Assembly: GCA_003279615.1 (NCBI GenBank)
Contig: QCHM01000010.1
Location: forward strand, 1-50,439
Direction of reading: 5' to 3'
Source: Prochlorococcus sp. AG-402-B19
Lineage (GTDB): Bacteria > Cyanobacteriota > Cyanobacteriia > PCC-6307 > Cyanobiaceae
Length of the DNA stretch: 50,439 bases
A program made the translations under genes and the position numbers. Each line of letters opens with the position of its first letter. The first letter of the stretch is position 1. Positions 8,836 through 18,233 of this stretch are shown piece by piece. A model generated the notes under the pieces. It saw nothing but the letters and a program-made list of their open reading frames with translations, searched no databases and had not been told where the DNA came from.

Positions 8836-9117
8836 AGCACTACAGTTTTTGGAATAACGATGTTTTTCTAAGCTTGAGCAAAGACTTTTTTTACTTGAAT
8901 CAAATATCTATAAAGGTCACGAATATAGCAAAATCAAAAAATAATTAAATGCTCTTATAAGAAGAATTTCGCATCTATTGAAGGAAAAACATAAATTTCA
9001 TTCTAAAAATGGTCCTATTAAATTGGGGTTTCATTTTTATAGCTTGTTAAAGCAAACTAAACAACTAAGTTGGAGTAGAGCAACTTAAATGATTAGTAAT
9101 TTGAAGGACAAAAACAA

Positions 9118-11178
9118 TTGGGAAAATTAAATGTTGGTTCAGCATGGCCTTTAGGAAGCTCAATTACTCCTAATGGGGTTAATTTCTCCATAGCAGCGCC
9201 AAATGCAACAAATTTAGAATTACTAATATTCGAAAATGAGAATGACGACTATCCCATAGAAACAATATCTTTAGCTCAAGAAAACAGATCTGGAGATTAT
9301 TGGCACATTGAACTGGAAGGACTAACTGAAGGCACTTTATATGGGTACAAAATATCTATTGATAAGACAAAAGATAAAGAGGGTCTACTTGTTTTAGATC
9401 CATGTGCTCGAGCAATTACAGGCTGGGGGAAATATATACGAGATCAGAATAATATTATTAATAAAGATTATAGGCATTTCTTTAAGGGAGTAGTAACTAA
9501 TAGAGATAATTTTGATTTCAAATCACATCCAAGACCAAAACATCCATGGAATAAAACAATTATTTATGAATTACATGTTGCTGGCTTTACTAAAAATCCA
9601 GATTCCAATATTTGCGATTCTCAAAAAGGTACTTTTATTGGTTTAATTGAAAAGATTCCCTATTTAAAAAGTATTGGTATCACAACTATTGAGCTTCTTC
9701 CTGTATTTGCCTTTGATGTTTATGATGCCCCAGGAGGACTAAAAAACTATTGGGGATACAGTCCTATCAATTGGTTCACACCTCATCAAAGTTTTGTAGA
9801 TGGAAATAACCCATTAGAAGCACGAAAACAATTCAAGCAATTTGTTGAAGTTTGCCACGATAATGGACTTGAAGTGTTAATCGATGTTGTTTATAATCAC
9901 ACAACAGAAGGTAATCAAGATGGTCCAAATATCAGTTGGAAAAGTTTTGGTCCACAAACATATTACCATCAAGATGAAAATGAAAATTATCAAGATGTAA
10001 GCGGATGTGGAAATACTATTGCTGCCAATCGTCCTTTAGTTAGACAATTAATTTTAGAGTCATTACGTTGTTGGGCAATAGAGCTAGGAGTTGACGGATT
10101 TCGTTTTGACTTAGGCATTGCTTTAAGTAGAGGAGAAGATTTAATTCCTTTAGAAAAACCTCCACTATTTGAAGAGATCGAAGCAGATCCCAAGCTTAGC
10201 GATGTGAAGTTAATTAGTGAGCCATGGGACTGTGGAGGTTTGTATAAGCTTGGCAATTTCCCAGCAAAGAGCTTCAGGACATGGAATGGTCATTTTAGGG
10301 ATGATATTAGAAGATTTTGGAAAAGTGAAAAAAATACTATTTGGCCGCTTAAAGATAGATTAGTAGGCAATAAATTACTTTATAATGATAATAATCTGGC
10401 TAATACATTTAGTATTAATTTCATAACCTCTCATGATGGATTCACATTAAAAGATCTAGTAAGTTTTAACAAAAAACATAATCTTGCCAATGGTGAAAGT
10501 AATAGAGATGGAGATAACCACAATAATAGTTTTAATTGTGGAGTTGAAGGGCCAACCACTAATAAAGAGATCAATAAATTAAGGCAAAGACAACAAAGAA
10601 ATCTCCTTTCATCACTTCTTTTATCTCCTGGAATACCTATGCTTTTAATGGGTGATGAAGTAGGCAGAAGCCAAGGAGGCAATAACAACACATGGTGTCA
10701 AGACAACCCACTTGGTTGGATGACTTGGGATCCAAAAAATTGTGATCAAGATTTAAAAGAATTTGTTATCAAGCTCATTTCTCTTAGAAAACAATTACCA
10801 GAGTTTTTTAGTCCTAATTGTGTTTATGATTCTCATAAAGATACTAACAAAGGGAAAACTTCCGATTATTGGATACAGTGGCATGGTATCAAGGTTGATA
10901 AACCTGACTGGAGCGAATGGTCGCATACTCTGGGGTATAGCATCAACCGTAAAGAGGAAGGCTCAGCGATTTGGTTTGGCTTCAATGCTTATAAAGAAGC
11001 AATGGTTTTTGAATTACCAAAACCAATTTCACCTTGGAAAAAATATATTGATACCTCCTTATTAAAAAATAAAAACGTATCTAAAAAACCTTTATCTAAT
11101 CAATCAAATATTCGTATTGAAAGTAACAGTTTTATTCTTTTGGTTACTAATGAGTACTCAAAAAAAATTAATCTATGA
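9118..11178 (+). CDS. glgX: Glycogen debranching enzyme (GlgX/isoamylase type)
   Basis: A 686-residue GH13 isoamylase that hydrolyses alpha-1,6 branches of glycogen. The N-terminal carbohydrate-binding domain (CBM48, about residues 5-100) starts VGSAWPLGSSITPNGVNFSI. The catalytic barrel has DVVYNHTTEG (region I), GVDGFRFDLGIAL with the nucleophile aspartate (region II), KLISEPWD with the acid glutamate (region III) and ITSHDGF (region IV). The start is TTG at 9118; an in-frame stop 21 bases upstream leaves no other choice. Night-time glycogen use is the expected role. A tRNA gene on the opposite strand follows within 15 bases, and a sugar-symporter-like gene comes next. Confidence 0.95.
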   Translation: MGKLNVGSAWPLGSSITPNGVNFSIAAPNATNLELLIFENENDDYPIETISLAQENRSGDYWHIELEGLTEGTLYGYKISIDKTKDKEGLLVLDPCARAITGWGKYIRDQNNIINKDYRHFFKGVVTNRDNFDFKSHPRPKHPWNKTIIYELHVAGFTKNPDSNICDSQKGTFIGLIEKIPYLKSIGITTIELLPVFAFDVYDAPGGLKNYWGYSPINWFTPHQSFVDGNNPLEARKQFKQFVEVCHDNGLEVLIDVVYNHTTEGNQDGPNISWKSFGPQTYYHQDENENYQDVSGCGNTIAANRPLVRQLILESLRCWAIELGVDGFRFDLGIALSRGEDLIPLEKPPLFEEIEADPKLSDVKLISEPWDCGGLYKLGNFPAKSFRTWNGHFRDDIRRFWKSEKNTIWPLKDRLVGNKLLYNDNNLANTFSINFITSHDGFTLKDLVSFNKKHNLANGESNRDGDNHNNSFNCGVEGPTTNKEINKLRQRQQRNLLSSLLLSPGIPMLLMGDEVGRSQGGNNNTWCQDNPLGWMTWDPKNCDQDLKEFVIKLISLRKQLPEFFSPNCVYDSHKDTNKGKTSDYWIQWHGIKVDKPDWSEWSHTLGYSINRKEEGSAIWFGFNAYKEAMVFELPKPISPWKKYIDTSLLKNKNVSKKPLSNQSNIRIESNSFILLVTNEYSKKINL

Positions 11179-11190
11179 GAATTACAATCA

Positions 11191-11261
<71 letters not shown>

Positions 11262-11349
11262 GCTAATCAAAGAATATTTCCAGAAAACTGGATTATTCCT
11301 ATTTAGCCTACATCCATTATTACCTTCCACCCCCCTCTTCTCAAAAAGA

Positions 11350-12732
11350 TTGACGAATTCCAAAAGCTTGATCAAAAAAAAACGTATAAGACTCATGTTG
11401 TCTTATGGGATGGGAGATTCAGGAACAGGTCTTGCCTCAGCTCAATTTGGCTTTTATCTTTTCCCTTTCTTTACTTGTGCTGCAGGCTTACCTCCTTGGA
11501 TAGCAAGCTCTATTTTGATGATAATAAAGCTCTGGGATGCAATTAATGATCCTTTAATTGGCTGGCTAAGTGACCATACTCAATCCAGGTGGGGACCTAG
11601 ATTGCCTTGGATGATTGGTGCATCTCTTCCTTTAGGTATTTTTTTAGCTGCAATGTGGTGGATTCCAAGTGATTACACCATCAAAGAAAAAACTGCTTAC
11701 TACATATTCACTTCAATTCTTTTTATGACAGCTTATACATCTGTAAATCTCCCATATGGTGCCCTATCAACAGAACTTAGTGAAGATGAGAATATAAGAA
11801 CTAGACTTAATGCTGCAAGATTTACGGGATCAATTTTAGCTTCATTATCTGGATTAATTGTAGGAGCAATATATTTAACAAAAGGAAATGAAGGTTACTT
11901 AACAATGGGGAGAATATCAGGCACTATTGTTACTGTAATTACATTACTTTCAACTTGGGGCCTGGCTCCATTTGCAAAGATTGCGAGAAAGCCAATTAAT
12001 AAAATTCAGCCAATAAAAAATCAATTCAAGCGTATTTTAAGTAATAAAATATTTATAAAGGTTATTTATCTATATTTACTTCTATGGTGTGGTCTTCAAT
12101 TAATGCAAACAGTCTCATTAATATACCTACAGCAAGTCATGAATGTACCAAGAGGTTTATCGTTTTGGATTATAATTCCTTTTCAAATAAGTGCTCTTCT
12201 AGGATTACAAGTATGGAGTTTCTATTCTAACCAGAATGGAAGAATTAAAGCATTACAAAGAGGAGGAATAATATGGATGAGTGGTTGTTTAATTGCAATG
12301 ATATTACCTCCACTATCAAATAATTTTGCAATTAGTAATTTCAACATAGACTCTTTAAAAATGTTAGTTTTATTTATAACAATTTTAGTTGTTGGATTTG
12401 GTGCCTCAACAGCCTATCTAATACCTTGGTCTTTATTACCAGACGCTATCGATCATGATCCAGAAAAAGCAGCAGGGATTTATACTGCATGGATGGTTTT
12501 ATGCCAAAAATTAGGGATTGCTATAAGCGTAGGATTATTCGGATACCTTCTTACATTTGCAGGATTCAAAGAAGGTGCCTGTCAGGAAATTATTAATATT
12601 ACTCAGCCTGATTCCGCATTGCTAACTGTAAGGATTTGCATGGGTTTAATACCTTCTATTCTTGTTTATTGGGGACTGCTAATTATGAGAGACTGGAAAG
12701 ATAGAGATACTTATCAACAAATAAAAGTCTGA
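11350..12732 (+). CDS. GPH-family (MelB-like) sugar:cation symporter
   Basis: A 460-residue major-facilitator transporter with about 12 membrane helices. The N-terminal helix has SYGMGDSGTGLASAQFGFYL. The loop after helix 2 contains LWDAINDPLIGWLSDHTQSRWGPRLPW, the MelB/GPH signature with the D-x-x-x-D-P-x-x-G-x-x-S-D pattern. A second signature half occurs near residue 350-370, including LIPWSLLPDAIDHDPEK. Family members move sugars or glycosides with Na or H. The substrate is unknown. The TTG at 11350 is the furthest upstream start, with a second TTG seven codons in and an ATG at codon 16. It is 3 bases ahead of the MlaE-like permease gene. Confidence 0.9.
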   Translation: MTNSKSLIKKKRIRLMLSYGMGDSGTGLASAQFGFYLFPFFTCAAGLPPWIASSILMIIKLWDAINDPLIGWLSDHTQSRWGPRLPWMIGASLPLGIFLAAMWWIPSDYTIKEKTAYYIFTSILFMTAYTSVNLPYGALSTELSEDENIRTRLNAARFTGSILASLSGLIVGAIYLTKGNEGYLTMGRISGTIVTVITLLSTWGLAPFAKIARKPINKIQPIKNQFKRILSNKIFIKVIYLYLLLWCGLQLMQTVSLIYLQQVMNVPRGLSFWIIIPFQISALLGLQVWSFYSNQNGRIKALQRGGIIWMSGCLIAMILPPLSNNFAISNFNIDSLKMLVLFITILVVGFGASTAYLIPWSLLPDAIDHDPEKAAGIYTAWMVLCQKLGIAISVGLFGYLLTFAGFKEGACQEIINITQPDSALLTVRICMGLIPSILVYWGLLIMRDWKDRDTYQQIKV

Positions 12733-12735
12733 TTT

Positions 12736-13482
12736 ATGAATTCACCTAGATGGATAAAAAGGTTTGGATCGAGTCTTTTAATAGGGGGTCAAGCTATTAC
12801 TTCAACATTTAAAGGTCATATAAATAAATCAGACTTATTAGATCAATTAATGGAGGCTGGCCCAGGAAGTTTTTTAATAGTTTTAATAACAGGAATTGCC
12901 GCTGGGACAGTCTTTAATATTCAAGTTGCCGCAGAATTAAGCAAACAAGGTTTAGGTTCTGAAGTTGGTGGTCTTTTAGCAATTGGTATGGCTAGAGAGA
13001 TAGCTCCCTTACTTACTGCAACTCTTCTCACAGGAAAAGTTGCAACTGCTTATGCTGCTCAAATAGGCACTATGAAAGTTACCGAGCAAATTGACGCAAT
13101 TACAATGCTCCAAACAGATCCAGTTGAATATTTAGTTGTTCCAAGAATTTGCGCAATGGTTTTGATGGCACCTGTCCAATGCTTATCCTTTTTTATTGTT
13201 GCTTTATATAGTGGTCAAATTAGTAGCACTATTCTTTATCAAATTCCACCAAGCATCTTTTGGAATTCAGTAAGAGAATGGCTAGTCACATCTGATCTGC
13301 CATTTATGCTTGTGAAAGCATTAGTGTTTGGTCTCTTGATAGCAATTATTGCTTGTGGATGGGGCTTAACCACCAGAGGTGGGCCAAAAGAAGTAGGATC
13401 AAGCACTACTGGAGCAGTAGTAATGACTCTAATAACAGTTTCTTTAGTAGATGTTTTACTCACCCAAGTTCTTTTTGGCTAA
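12736..13482 (+). CDS. MlaE/Ycf63-type ABC transporter permease
   Basis: A 248-residue inner-membrane permease of the MlaE (Ttg2B, Ycf63, plant TGD1) family, which moves phospholipids between envelope membranes with an ATPase and a substrate-binding protein. The conserved core is EVGGLLAIGMAREIAPLLTATLLTGKVATAYAAQIGTMKVTEQIDAI (about residues 76-122), here with the diagnostic REIAPLL and GTMKVTEQIDA. Five or so helices follow. The partner mlaF and mlaD genes are not adjacent. It starts with ATG, 3 bases after the symporter gene, and is followed 5 bases later by the DUF3119 gene, so coexpression is likely. Confidence 0.95.
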   Translation: MNSPRWIKRFGSSLLIGGQAITSTFKGHINKSDLLDQLMEAGPGSFLIVLITGIAAGTVFNIQVAAELSKQGLGSEVGGLLAIGMAREIAPLLTATLLTGKVATAYAAQIGTMKVTEQIDAITMLQTDPVEYLVVPRICAMVLMAPVQCLSFFIVALYSGQISSTILYQIPPSIFWNSVREWLVTSDLPFMLVKALVFGLLIAIIACGWGLTTRGGPKEVGSSTTGAVVMTLITVSLVDVLLTQVLFG

Positions 13483-13487
13483 AAACT

Positions 13488-13895
13488 ATGACTTCTCAAA
13501 ATCCTTTGAATAAAGACGGTGTAATTTTATCGCCTTCTTATCGCTTGCCCTGCTTCATAATATTTATAGGTTTATTATTTTTAATAACACCTTTTCATCC
13601 ATGGCCTACAATTTTAATTAGCAGTTTTGGCTTTTTTCTATTAATGCAATCTTTTACATTAAAATTAAAATTTACCAAGGAAGATCTAATTGTTATGCAA
13701 TTAGGCAATGAATTAAGAAGATTTCCTTTCAAAAACTGGATAGCATGGAGAATTATATTCCCTCAATTGCCAGGTTTTCTTTACTTTAGAGAAGAAGCAA
13801 GCCCTCATCTATTGCCAATACTTTTTGAGGTCAACTCATTAAGAGAACAGTTAAGGTTAAGAGTGAAAGATTTAGAAATAGAAAAAGCAGTATAA
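13488..13895 (+). CDS. DUF3119 family membrane protein
   Basis: About 135 residues from the ATG at 13488 (MTSQNPLNKDGVILSPSYRL). The frame is open further upstream but only in antisense-free overlap with the permease gene, so this start is preferred. Two membrane helices (residues about 21-58, CFIIFIGLLFLITPFHPW and ILISSFGFFLLMQSF) precede a soluble domain with LGNELRRFPFKNWIAWRIIFP and FLYFREEASPHLLPILF. DUF3119 proteins are cyanobacterial and chloroplast-lineage proteins of unknown role. Directly downstream of an MlaE-like permease, a part in lipid transport is possible, but that is inference. Confidence 0.82.
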   Translation: MTSQNPLNKDGVILSPSYRLPCFIIFIGLLFLITPFHPWPTILISSFGFFLLMQSFTLKLKFTKEDLIVMQLGNELRRFPFKNWIAWRIIFPQLPGFLYFREEASPHLLPILFEVNSLREQLRLRVKDLEIEKAV

Positions 13896-13931
13896 TCACC
13901 AAAATTTAAAACTTAATTGAAGTTCTGAGAT

Positions 13932-14960
13932 ATGAAATCCGAAGAAAATCTACCCCTTGATAAACAAAAGTCAGAAAAAAGAATTTCTGTAGAAAATTCT
14001 TCACAGGAGGAGCTTCCCTCCCAAATATCTGGGGAGAAACAATCGCAAACACCAAGCCTCAATATCCCTGAAAACAATCAAAATTTTTCCAAAGAGAATA
14101 AACAGTCTTTCATTAACCTTGCTCTAAAAGATCTTCATCTTTCACGTGAAAAATTAGAAAAAGAATTAGAAGAACTTTCTAAAAAGAAAGCACAAATCGA
14201 GAGTGAACTTAAGAGCTCATTTTCAGGTCAATCTGACGCAATTGCTAGAAAAGTTAAAGGTTTTCAGGAATATTTAACTGGAGCCTTACAAGATTTAGCT
14301 CAATCAGCCGAGCAACTAGAGCTTGTTGTTCCACCGGTAATAGTTAAGCCATCTCCCCTAGACGAAAATAAAAAAACAGATGCGACTAAAGAGCAAGAAG
14401 TCATCCCAGCTGTTTCTGATACTTTTAAACCTGATGAGAATTTAATAAGAAACTGTTTTAGTCAATTTCTAGAACAACCTGATTTCTATGCAGAGCCCTG
14501 GAAACTTAGACGAAGTCTTGAAGCCAAAGATGTTGAACTACTTGAAGATTGGTTTTTCAGCATGGGTGGAAGAGGTGCACAACCAAGTAGAGGAAATAGA
14601 TCAAAAAATGCTTTAGTTGCAGCAGGGATTATTGCTATTTTAGGAGAGTTATATGGCGAACAATTTCAGACTTTAGTTTTAGCAAGTCAACCAGAACGAC
14701 TTGGGGAATGGAGAAGATGCCTCCAAGATGCATTAGGACTTAATCGTGAGGATTTTGGACCAAATAGCGGAATAGTACTTTTCGAAAGATCCGATGGACT
14801 AGTTGAAAGAGCCGATCGACTAGAAGAAAGAGGCGAGTTACCTTTGATTATTATTGATGCAGCTGAAGGAAATGTAGAAATTCCAATTCTTCAGTTTCCT
14901 ATATGGCTAGCTTTTGCAGGAAGTCCCAATGAGATTTATGAAGAGGATGAATTAATATAA
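13932..14960 (+). CDS. DUF3086 family protein with coiled-coil
   Basis: A 342-residue cytoplasmic protein. Residues 1-60 are low-complexity and polar. About 65-100 form a coiled coil (LHLSREKLEKELEELSKKKAQIESEL). From about 175 the conserved domain includes WFFSMGGRGAQPSRGNR, ALVAAGIIAILGELYGEQF, SQPERLGEWRRCLQDALG and PLIIIDAAEGNVEIPILQFP. That arrangement matches the cyanobacterium-specific DUF3086 family as I recall it. Function is unknown. Its position between the DUF3119 and plsY genes on one strand suggests a link to membrane or lipid metabolism. Confidence 0.85.
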   Translation: MKSEENLPLDKQKSEKRISVENSSQEELPSQISGEKQSQTPSLNIPENNQNFSKENKQSFINLALKDLHLSREKLEKELEELSKKKAQIESELKSSFSGQSDAIARKVKGFQEYLTGALQDLAQSAEQLELVVPPVIVKPSPLDENKKTDATKEQEVIPAVSDTFKPDENLIRNCFSQFLEQPDFYAEPWKLRRSLEAKDVELLEDWFFSMGGRGAQPSRGNRSKNALVAAGIIAILGELYGEQFQTLVLASQPERLGEWRRCLQDALGLNREDFGPNSGIVLFERSDGLVERADRLEERGELPLIIIDAAEGNVEIPILQFPIWLAFAGSPNEIYEEDELI

Positions 14961-14980
14961 AATTTGTTGTTGTATTTATT

Positions 14981-15577
14981 TTGAATCTTTTAGTTCTATT
15001 TTTAGGATATTTATTGGGATCTTTCCCTAGCGGATATTTAGCAGGAAGAATTATTAAAGGAGTTGATATCCGTTCATTAGGTTCTGGGTCTACAGGAGCA
15101 ACAAATGTATTAAGACATATTGGGAAACGTGCAGCAATTACAGTATTTCTAATAGACGTTTTAAAAGGAATTCTATCTATTTTATTAGTAAAAAATTTAC
15201 TCTTAAATGATTCATGGCAAGTAGCAATGGGTCTATCAACTTTAATTGGTCACATTTGGCCGGTTTGGTTAAATTGGAAAGGTGGTAAAGCTGTAGCAAC
15301 AGGTTTAGGAATATTTCTTGGCCTTTCATGGCAAGTTGGGCTTGCGACTTTAGGTGTTTTCATCTTAATGCTGACATTATTTAGAATAGTATCACTATCA
15401 AGTGTTACAGCATCAATAGCCCTACCTTTGATAATGTTTTTAAGCTTTAATAATTCAGATGTTTCTCTTCCATTTTTAGTCATTTCTTTATTAGCTATGA
15501 CTTTAGTTATTTGGCGACATAGGGAAAATATAATTAGATTAATTAAAGGTAAAGAGCCAAAAATCGGGCAAAACTAA
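14981..15577 (+). CDS. plsY: Glycerol-3-phosphate acyltransferase PlsY
   Basis: A 198-residue multi-pass enzyme that transfers the acyl group from acyl-phosphate to glycerol-3-phosphate, the first step of phosphatidic acid synthesis. All three PlsY motifs are visible: LLGSFPSGYLAGRI near residue 10, DIRSLGSGSTGATNVLRHIGK near 30, and GHIWPVWLNWKGGKAVATGLG near 88-108. The TTG at 14981 is the only reasonable start because no ATG or GTG precedes the first helix. It follows DUF3086 by 20 bases and converges with pyrF. Confidence 0.96.
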   Translation: MNLLVLFLGYLLGSFPSGYLAGRIIKGVDIRSLGSGSTGATNVLRHIGKRAAITVFLIDVLKGILSILLVKNLLLNDSWQVAMGLSTLIGHIWPVWLNWKGGKAVATGLGIFLGLSWQVGLATLGVFILMLTLFRIVSLSSVTASIALPLIMFLSFNNSDVSLPFLVISLLAMTLVIWRHRENIIRLIKGKEPKIGQN

Positions 15578-15581
15578 TATT

Positions 15582-16313
15582 TTAAATCAAAACTTTATTA
15601 CAAAAACTTTTGAATATAAATGCTGGATCATTTGATTGGGTAATTGCTCTACCGATAACTAATTTTGATGCCCCCATCTTGATAGCTTCGGATGCATCAG
15701 CAACTCTAGATTGATCGTTATTATCTGAACCTAATGACCTAATGCCAGGTGTTACCAGCTCGAAAGTCTCGGGGTGAATTTGACGAAGGAACCGAACTTC
15801 TCTTGGGCTGCAGACACATCCCCCTAATCCAGAATTAGATGCAATCTCTGCTAAATGCTTTACGCGTTGATCTATGGACTGATCAATTAATAGATCATTG
15901 GCAAAATTTTCTTGAGTCCAACTAGTTAAAATTGTAATTCCCAAGAGCTTAGGGGGGGGGGAATTAACTTTTGCCGCCCCTTCATGTGCGGCTTCATTAG
16001 CCATCTTTAGAGCTTTCACCCCTGAGCAAGTATGCAAAGAAATAAATTCAGCTCCATTTTGTGATGCAACAAAGCATGCTCTAGCAACTGTTGTAGGAAT
16101 ATCATGAAATTTAAGATCTAAAAATATTTTCTTCCCCTTATCTCTTAAGAGAGATAATATATCTGGTCCTTCGCTAACAAATAATTCTAATCCAACCTTA
16201 ACCCAAATAACTTCAGGTATTTGTTCAAGTAAATTGAGAACATTGTTCTTATCCATACCATCCAGGGCAAGAATTATTTTTTCACTTGGATTATTTATAT
16301 TCTTCATAAACAT
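15582..16313 (-). CDS. pyrF: Orotidine 5'-phosphate decarboxylase
   Basis: A 243-residue TIM-barrel enzyme that makes UMP from OMP. The signature ILALDGMDKNN opens the barrel, WVKVGLELF holds the first lysine and FLDLKFHDIPTTV (about residues 65-77) is the catalytic D-x-K-x-x-D pattern. TPGIRSLGSDNNDQSRVA and LVIGRAITQ near the C-terminus bind phosphate. An ATG two codons inside could also start it. In the SPPPK segment (about residue 118) the gene has ten cytosines in a row on the coding strand, conspicuous in such AT-rich DNA. The gene is followed on the same strand, upstream, by tyrS with a 3-base gap. Confidence 0.97.
   Translation of the reverse strand: MFMKNINNPSEKIILALDGMDKNNVLNLLEQIPEVIWVKVGLELFVSEGPDILSLLRDKGKKIFLDLKFHDIPTTVARACFVASQNGAEFISLHTCSGVKALKMANEAAHEGAAKVNSPPPKLLGITILTSWTQENFANDLLIDQSIDQRVKHLAEIASNSGLGGCVCSPREVRFLRQIHPETFELVTPGIRSLGSDNNDQSRVADASEAIKMGASKLVIGRAITQSNDPAFIFKSFCNKVLI
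15952..15961 (-). repeat. C10 homopolymer inside pyrF
   Basis: Ten G on the plus strand (ten C in the coding sense) encode part of Ser-Pro-Pro-Pro in a surface loop before KLLGITILTSW. The frame is intact in this sequence. Long G/C runs are prone to slippage, so length variants are possible. Confidence 0.9.
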
Positions 16314-16316
16314 CTA

Positions 16317-17564
16317 TCAGATAGAAGCACGAAGAAATTTTTTCTTGCCTACTTGCAATATTTTCCCTATGAGATCATCCGGACTTACAAACTCTAAGTT
16401 AGGGTCTGTAATTTTTTTTCCATCAATTCTTACTCCACCTCCAAGAATTTGTCTTCTTGCATCACTACTACTTGAGCACAATCCCATTTTATTAAATAAA
16501 TAAAATGCTTTGGCTGGGAAATTCACTTTAGAAATTGAGGCTTCTGGGACTTCTTCAAGAGATTCTTGAGTGCCTAAAACTAATTTTTCAGAGCTAGATT
16601 GAGCCTTTTTTGCAGATTCCATTCCTTTAAAATTAGATGTTATTGTTAAAGCCATGAATTTCTGAACTTCCCTTGGGTTTGAATCTAAATCCTCCAAATT
16701 TTCAGTAGTAAGTAAATTCAAATAACTAAATACTAGATCATCTGGTACCTTTTCTAATTTTGAATACATGGATAATGCATCTTCATTTATCCCTACAATA
16801 TTGTTTAAACTTTTACTCATTTTTTGAGTTCCATCTAATCCAACTAAAATAGGTAATAACATTCCAAATTGAGGCTTCTGCCCAAAAGCTCTCTGAATAT
16901 CTCTTCCCATTGCTATATTAAATTTCTGATCAGTTCCACCTAATTCTATATCGGAATTAATTGCTACTGAATCATATGCTTGAAGCAATGGATAAAGGAA
17001 TTCATGAAGAGATATGGGGGTACCAGATTTATATCGATTACTAAAATCTTCCTTTGCAAGCATTTGTCCAACTGTTGAATTAGACAAAAGTTCTATAACT
17101 TTAGACAAATTAAGATGTTCAAGCCACTCACTATTCCTTTTAATTTCTAGGCGACCAGGCGTTGAGAAATCAAGTAAGGAGTCTTTCGGGTCTTGGCTGA
17201 ATCCTAATTGCTTTAGATAATTCAATGCGTTGGATTCAACTTCATCTTTTTCAAGCTGAACTCTGGTCTTACTCTTACCAGTTGGGTCACCAATCCTTGC
17301 AGTAAAATCTCCAATTATAAGTACTGCTGTATGTCCCGCATCTTGAAAAGCTCTTAATTTCCTAAAAAGAATACTATGACCAATATGAATATCAGTTCCT
17401 GTAGGATCAATACCTAGTTTAACACGCAAAGGTTTTTTTTCTATAGATGAAAGTTCTAATCTTTTTATAAAACTTTGATCTGGATCTTCAGAGTTATTGA
17501 AAGGAAAGAGATCATCTAAACCTCTTGATATCCATTCGGGTAATTGATTTTGCTTATCTAACAT
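16317..17564 (-). CDS. tyrS: Tyrosyl-tRNA synthetase
   Basis: A 415-residue class I aminoacyl-tRNA synthetase. The Rossmann fold carries [15 protein letters not shown] (HIGH motif, about residue 60) and QKMSKSLNN (KMSKS motif, about residue 250). [26 protein letters not shown] forms the tyrosine pocket. A C-terminal S4 RNA-binding domain ends the protein ([20 protein letters not shown]). The length and motif spacing match the TyrZ-like bacterial class. ATG start at 17564. pyrF begins 3 bases after its stop. Confidence 0.97.
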   Translation of the reverse strand: MLDKQNQLPEWISRGLDDLFPFNNSEDPDQSFIKRLELSSIEKKPLRVKLGIDPTGTDIHIGHSILFRKLRAFQDAGHTAVLIIGDFTARIGDPTGKSKTRVQLEKDEVESNALNYLKQLGFSQDPKDSLLDFSTPGRLEIKRNSEWLEHLNLSKVIELLSNSTVGQMLAKEDFSNRYKSGTPISLHEFLYPLLQAYDSVAINSDIELGGTDQKFNIAMGRDIQRAFGQKPQFGMLLPILVGLDGTQKMSKSLNNIVGINEDALSMYSKLEKVPDDLVFSYLNLLTTENLEDLDSNPREVQKFMALTITSNFKGMESAKKAQSSSEKLVLGTQESLEEVPEASISKVNFPAKAFYLFNKMGLCSSSSDARRQILGGGVRIDGKKITDPNLEFVSPDDLIGKILQVGKKKFLRASI

Positions 17565-17590
17565 AATTTAAATATTTAAAAGGTTGAATA

Positions 17591-17908
17591 TCATTTATCC
17601 AATTCTGATTTCATTCTTTCCAACGTTTTATTCATTTGATCAAACATTTGATCAGGAGTGATTCCAAATTGCCCCAACTGCGTCTTCAACTGCTCTACTG
17701 TCATTTTTGCCTGAAAATCCTCTGAAAGTTCAAATCGCTTCATGAAAACTTTATATCTCCCCATTAAATTTTCCATGTTATCAATAAACATAACTTTCCC
17801 TTCTCTATCAAATTTTCCATAATCAGAGCCTAATTGCATCAGATTCTGATAATCAGTGAAAAGTTTTTTCGCCTCTTCCTGAACAATTTCAGATTCAAAA
17901 AAACTCAT
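17591..17908 (-). CDS. DUF1825 family protein
   Basis: A 105-residue, mostly helical soluble protein starting MSFFESEIVQEEAKKLFTDY and containing the well-conserved LGSDYGKFDREGKVMFIDNME and RYKVFMKRFELSEDF segments of the cyanobacterial DUF1825 family. Charged coils end in MNKTLERMKSELDK. Role unknown. It lies directly upstream of tyrS on the same strand (26-base gap), so cotranscription is likely. ATG start. Confidence 0.88.
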   Translation of the reverse strand: MSFFESEIVQEEAKKLFTDYQNLMQLGSDYGKFDREGKVMFIDNMENLMGRYKVFMKRFELSEDFQAKMTVEQLKTQLGQFGITPDQMFDQMNKTLERMKSELDK

Positions 17909-18233
17909 ATCTTAAAGACCAGTTTAAAGCTCAAATGCTTGATTTTGAATTCAAAGTCTAGGACTGATTATATCACTCAAATCCTGAGTTCAGTTTAAAC
18001 CATTTTCACCAACAAACATTTGTTTAGAGCTTGCAAAAAGCTGTAAAGCTCAAAAAATCAAACTGACAACTCAATTTAATAAAAACAAATTAAAAACAGA
18101 TCAATTCTTTAAATTGTTTTTTTTTAACGTTGATTCAGGAATGTTATGCAAGTAAAAATTATAAAACATGTTATTATTAGGTTAAAATATTAATTCAAAA
18201 TTAGTTTTTACTTTAGATTTTAAACTTTCTAAA
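17909..18233. other. 325-base intergenic region between divergent genes
   Basis: No gene seen. It probably contains the divergent promoters of the DUF1825-tyrS-pyrF unit and of the GIY-YIG gene. The octamer AGCTCAAA occurs in at least two places. A weak hairpin CAATT/AATTG followed by nine T lies near 18102-18126 and would read as a terminator on the plus strand, although no plus-strand gene precedes it. Confidence 0.5.

Larger units (their letters stand above)
8396..9117. other. 722-base gene-free interval with RNA-like hairpins
   Basis: No open frame longer than about 40 codons with a credible start is present on either strand. Several inverted repeats stand out: a weak AT palindrome near 8565-8580, three hairpins in succession at 8630-8645, 8652-8673 and 8683-8707, and a perfect 9-base-pair stem at 8812-8835 with loop TCTCAT. 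The left end must hold the hup promoter and the right end the glgX leader. A structured small RNA is possible; decayed gene remnants are an alternative. Confidence 0.5.

Noticed and set aside
13353..13487. Upstream extension of the DUF3119 frame
   Set aside because: It overlaps the MlaE-like permease in another frame and has no conserved content; an ATG at 13488 gives the normal family N-terminus.
18102..18126. AATTG hairpin plus nine T as a terminator
   Set aside because: The stem has a single G-C pair and no plus-strand gene precedes it, so I do not call it a functional terminator.
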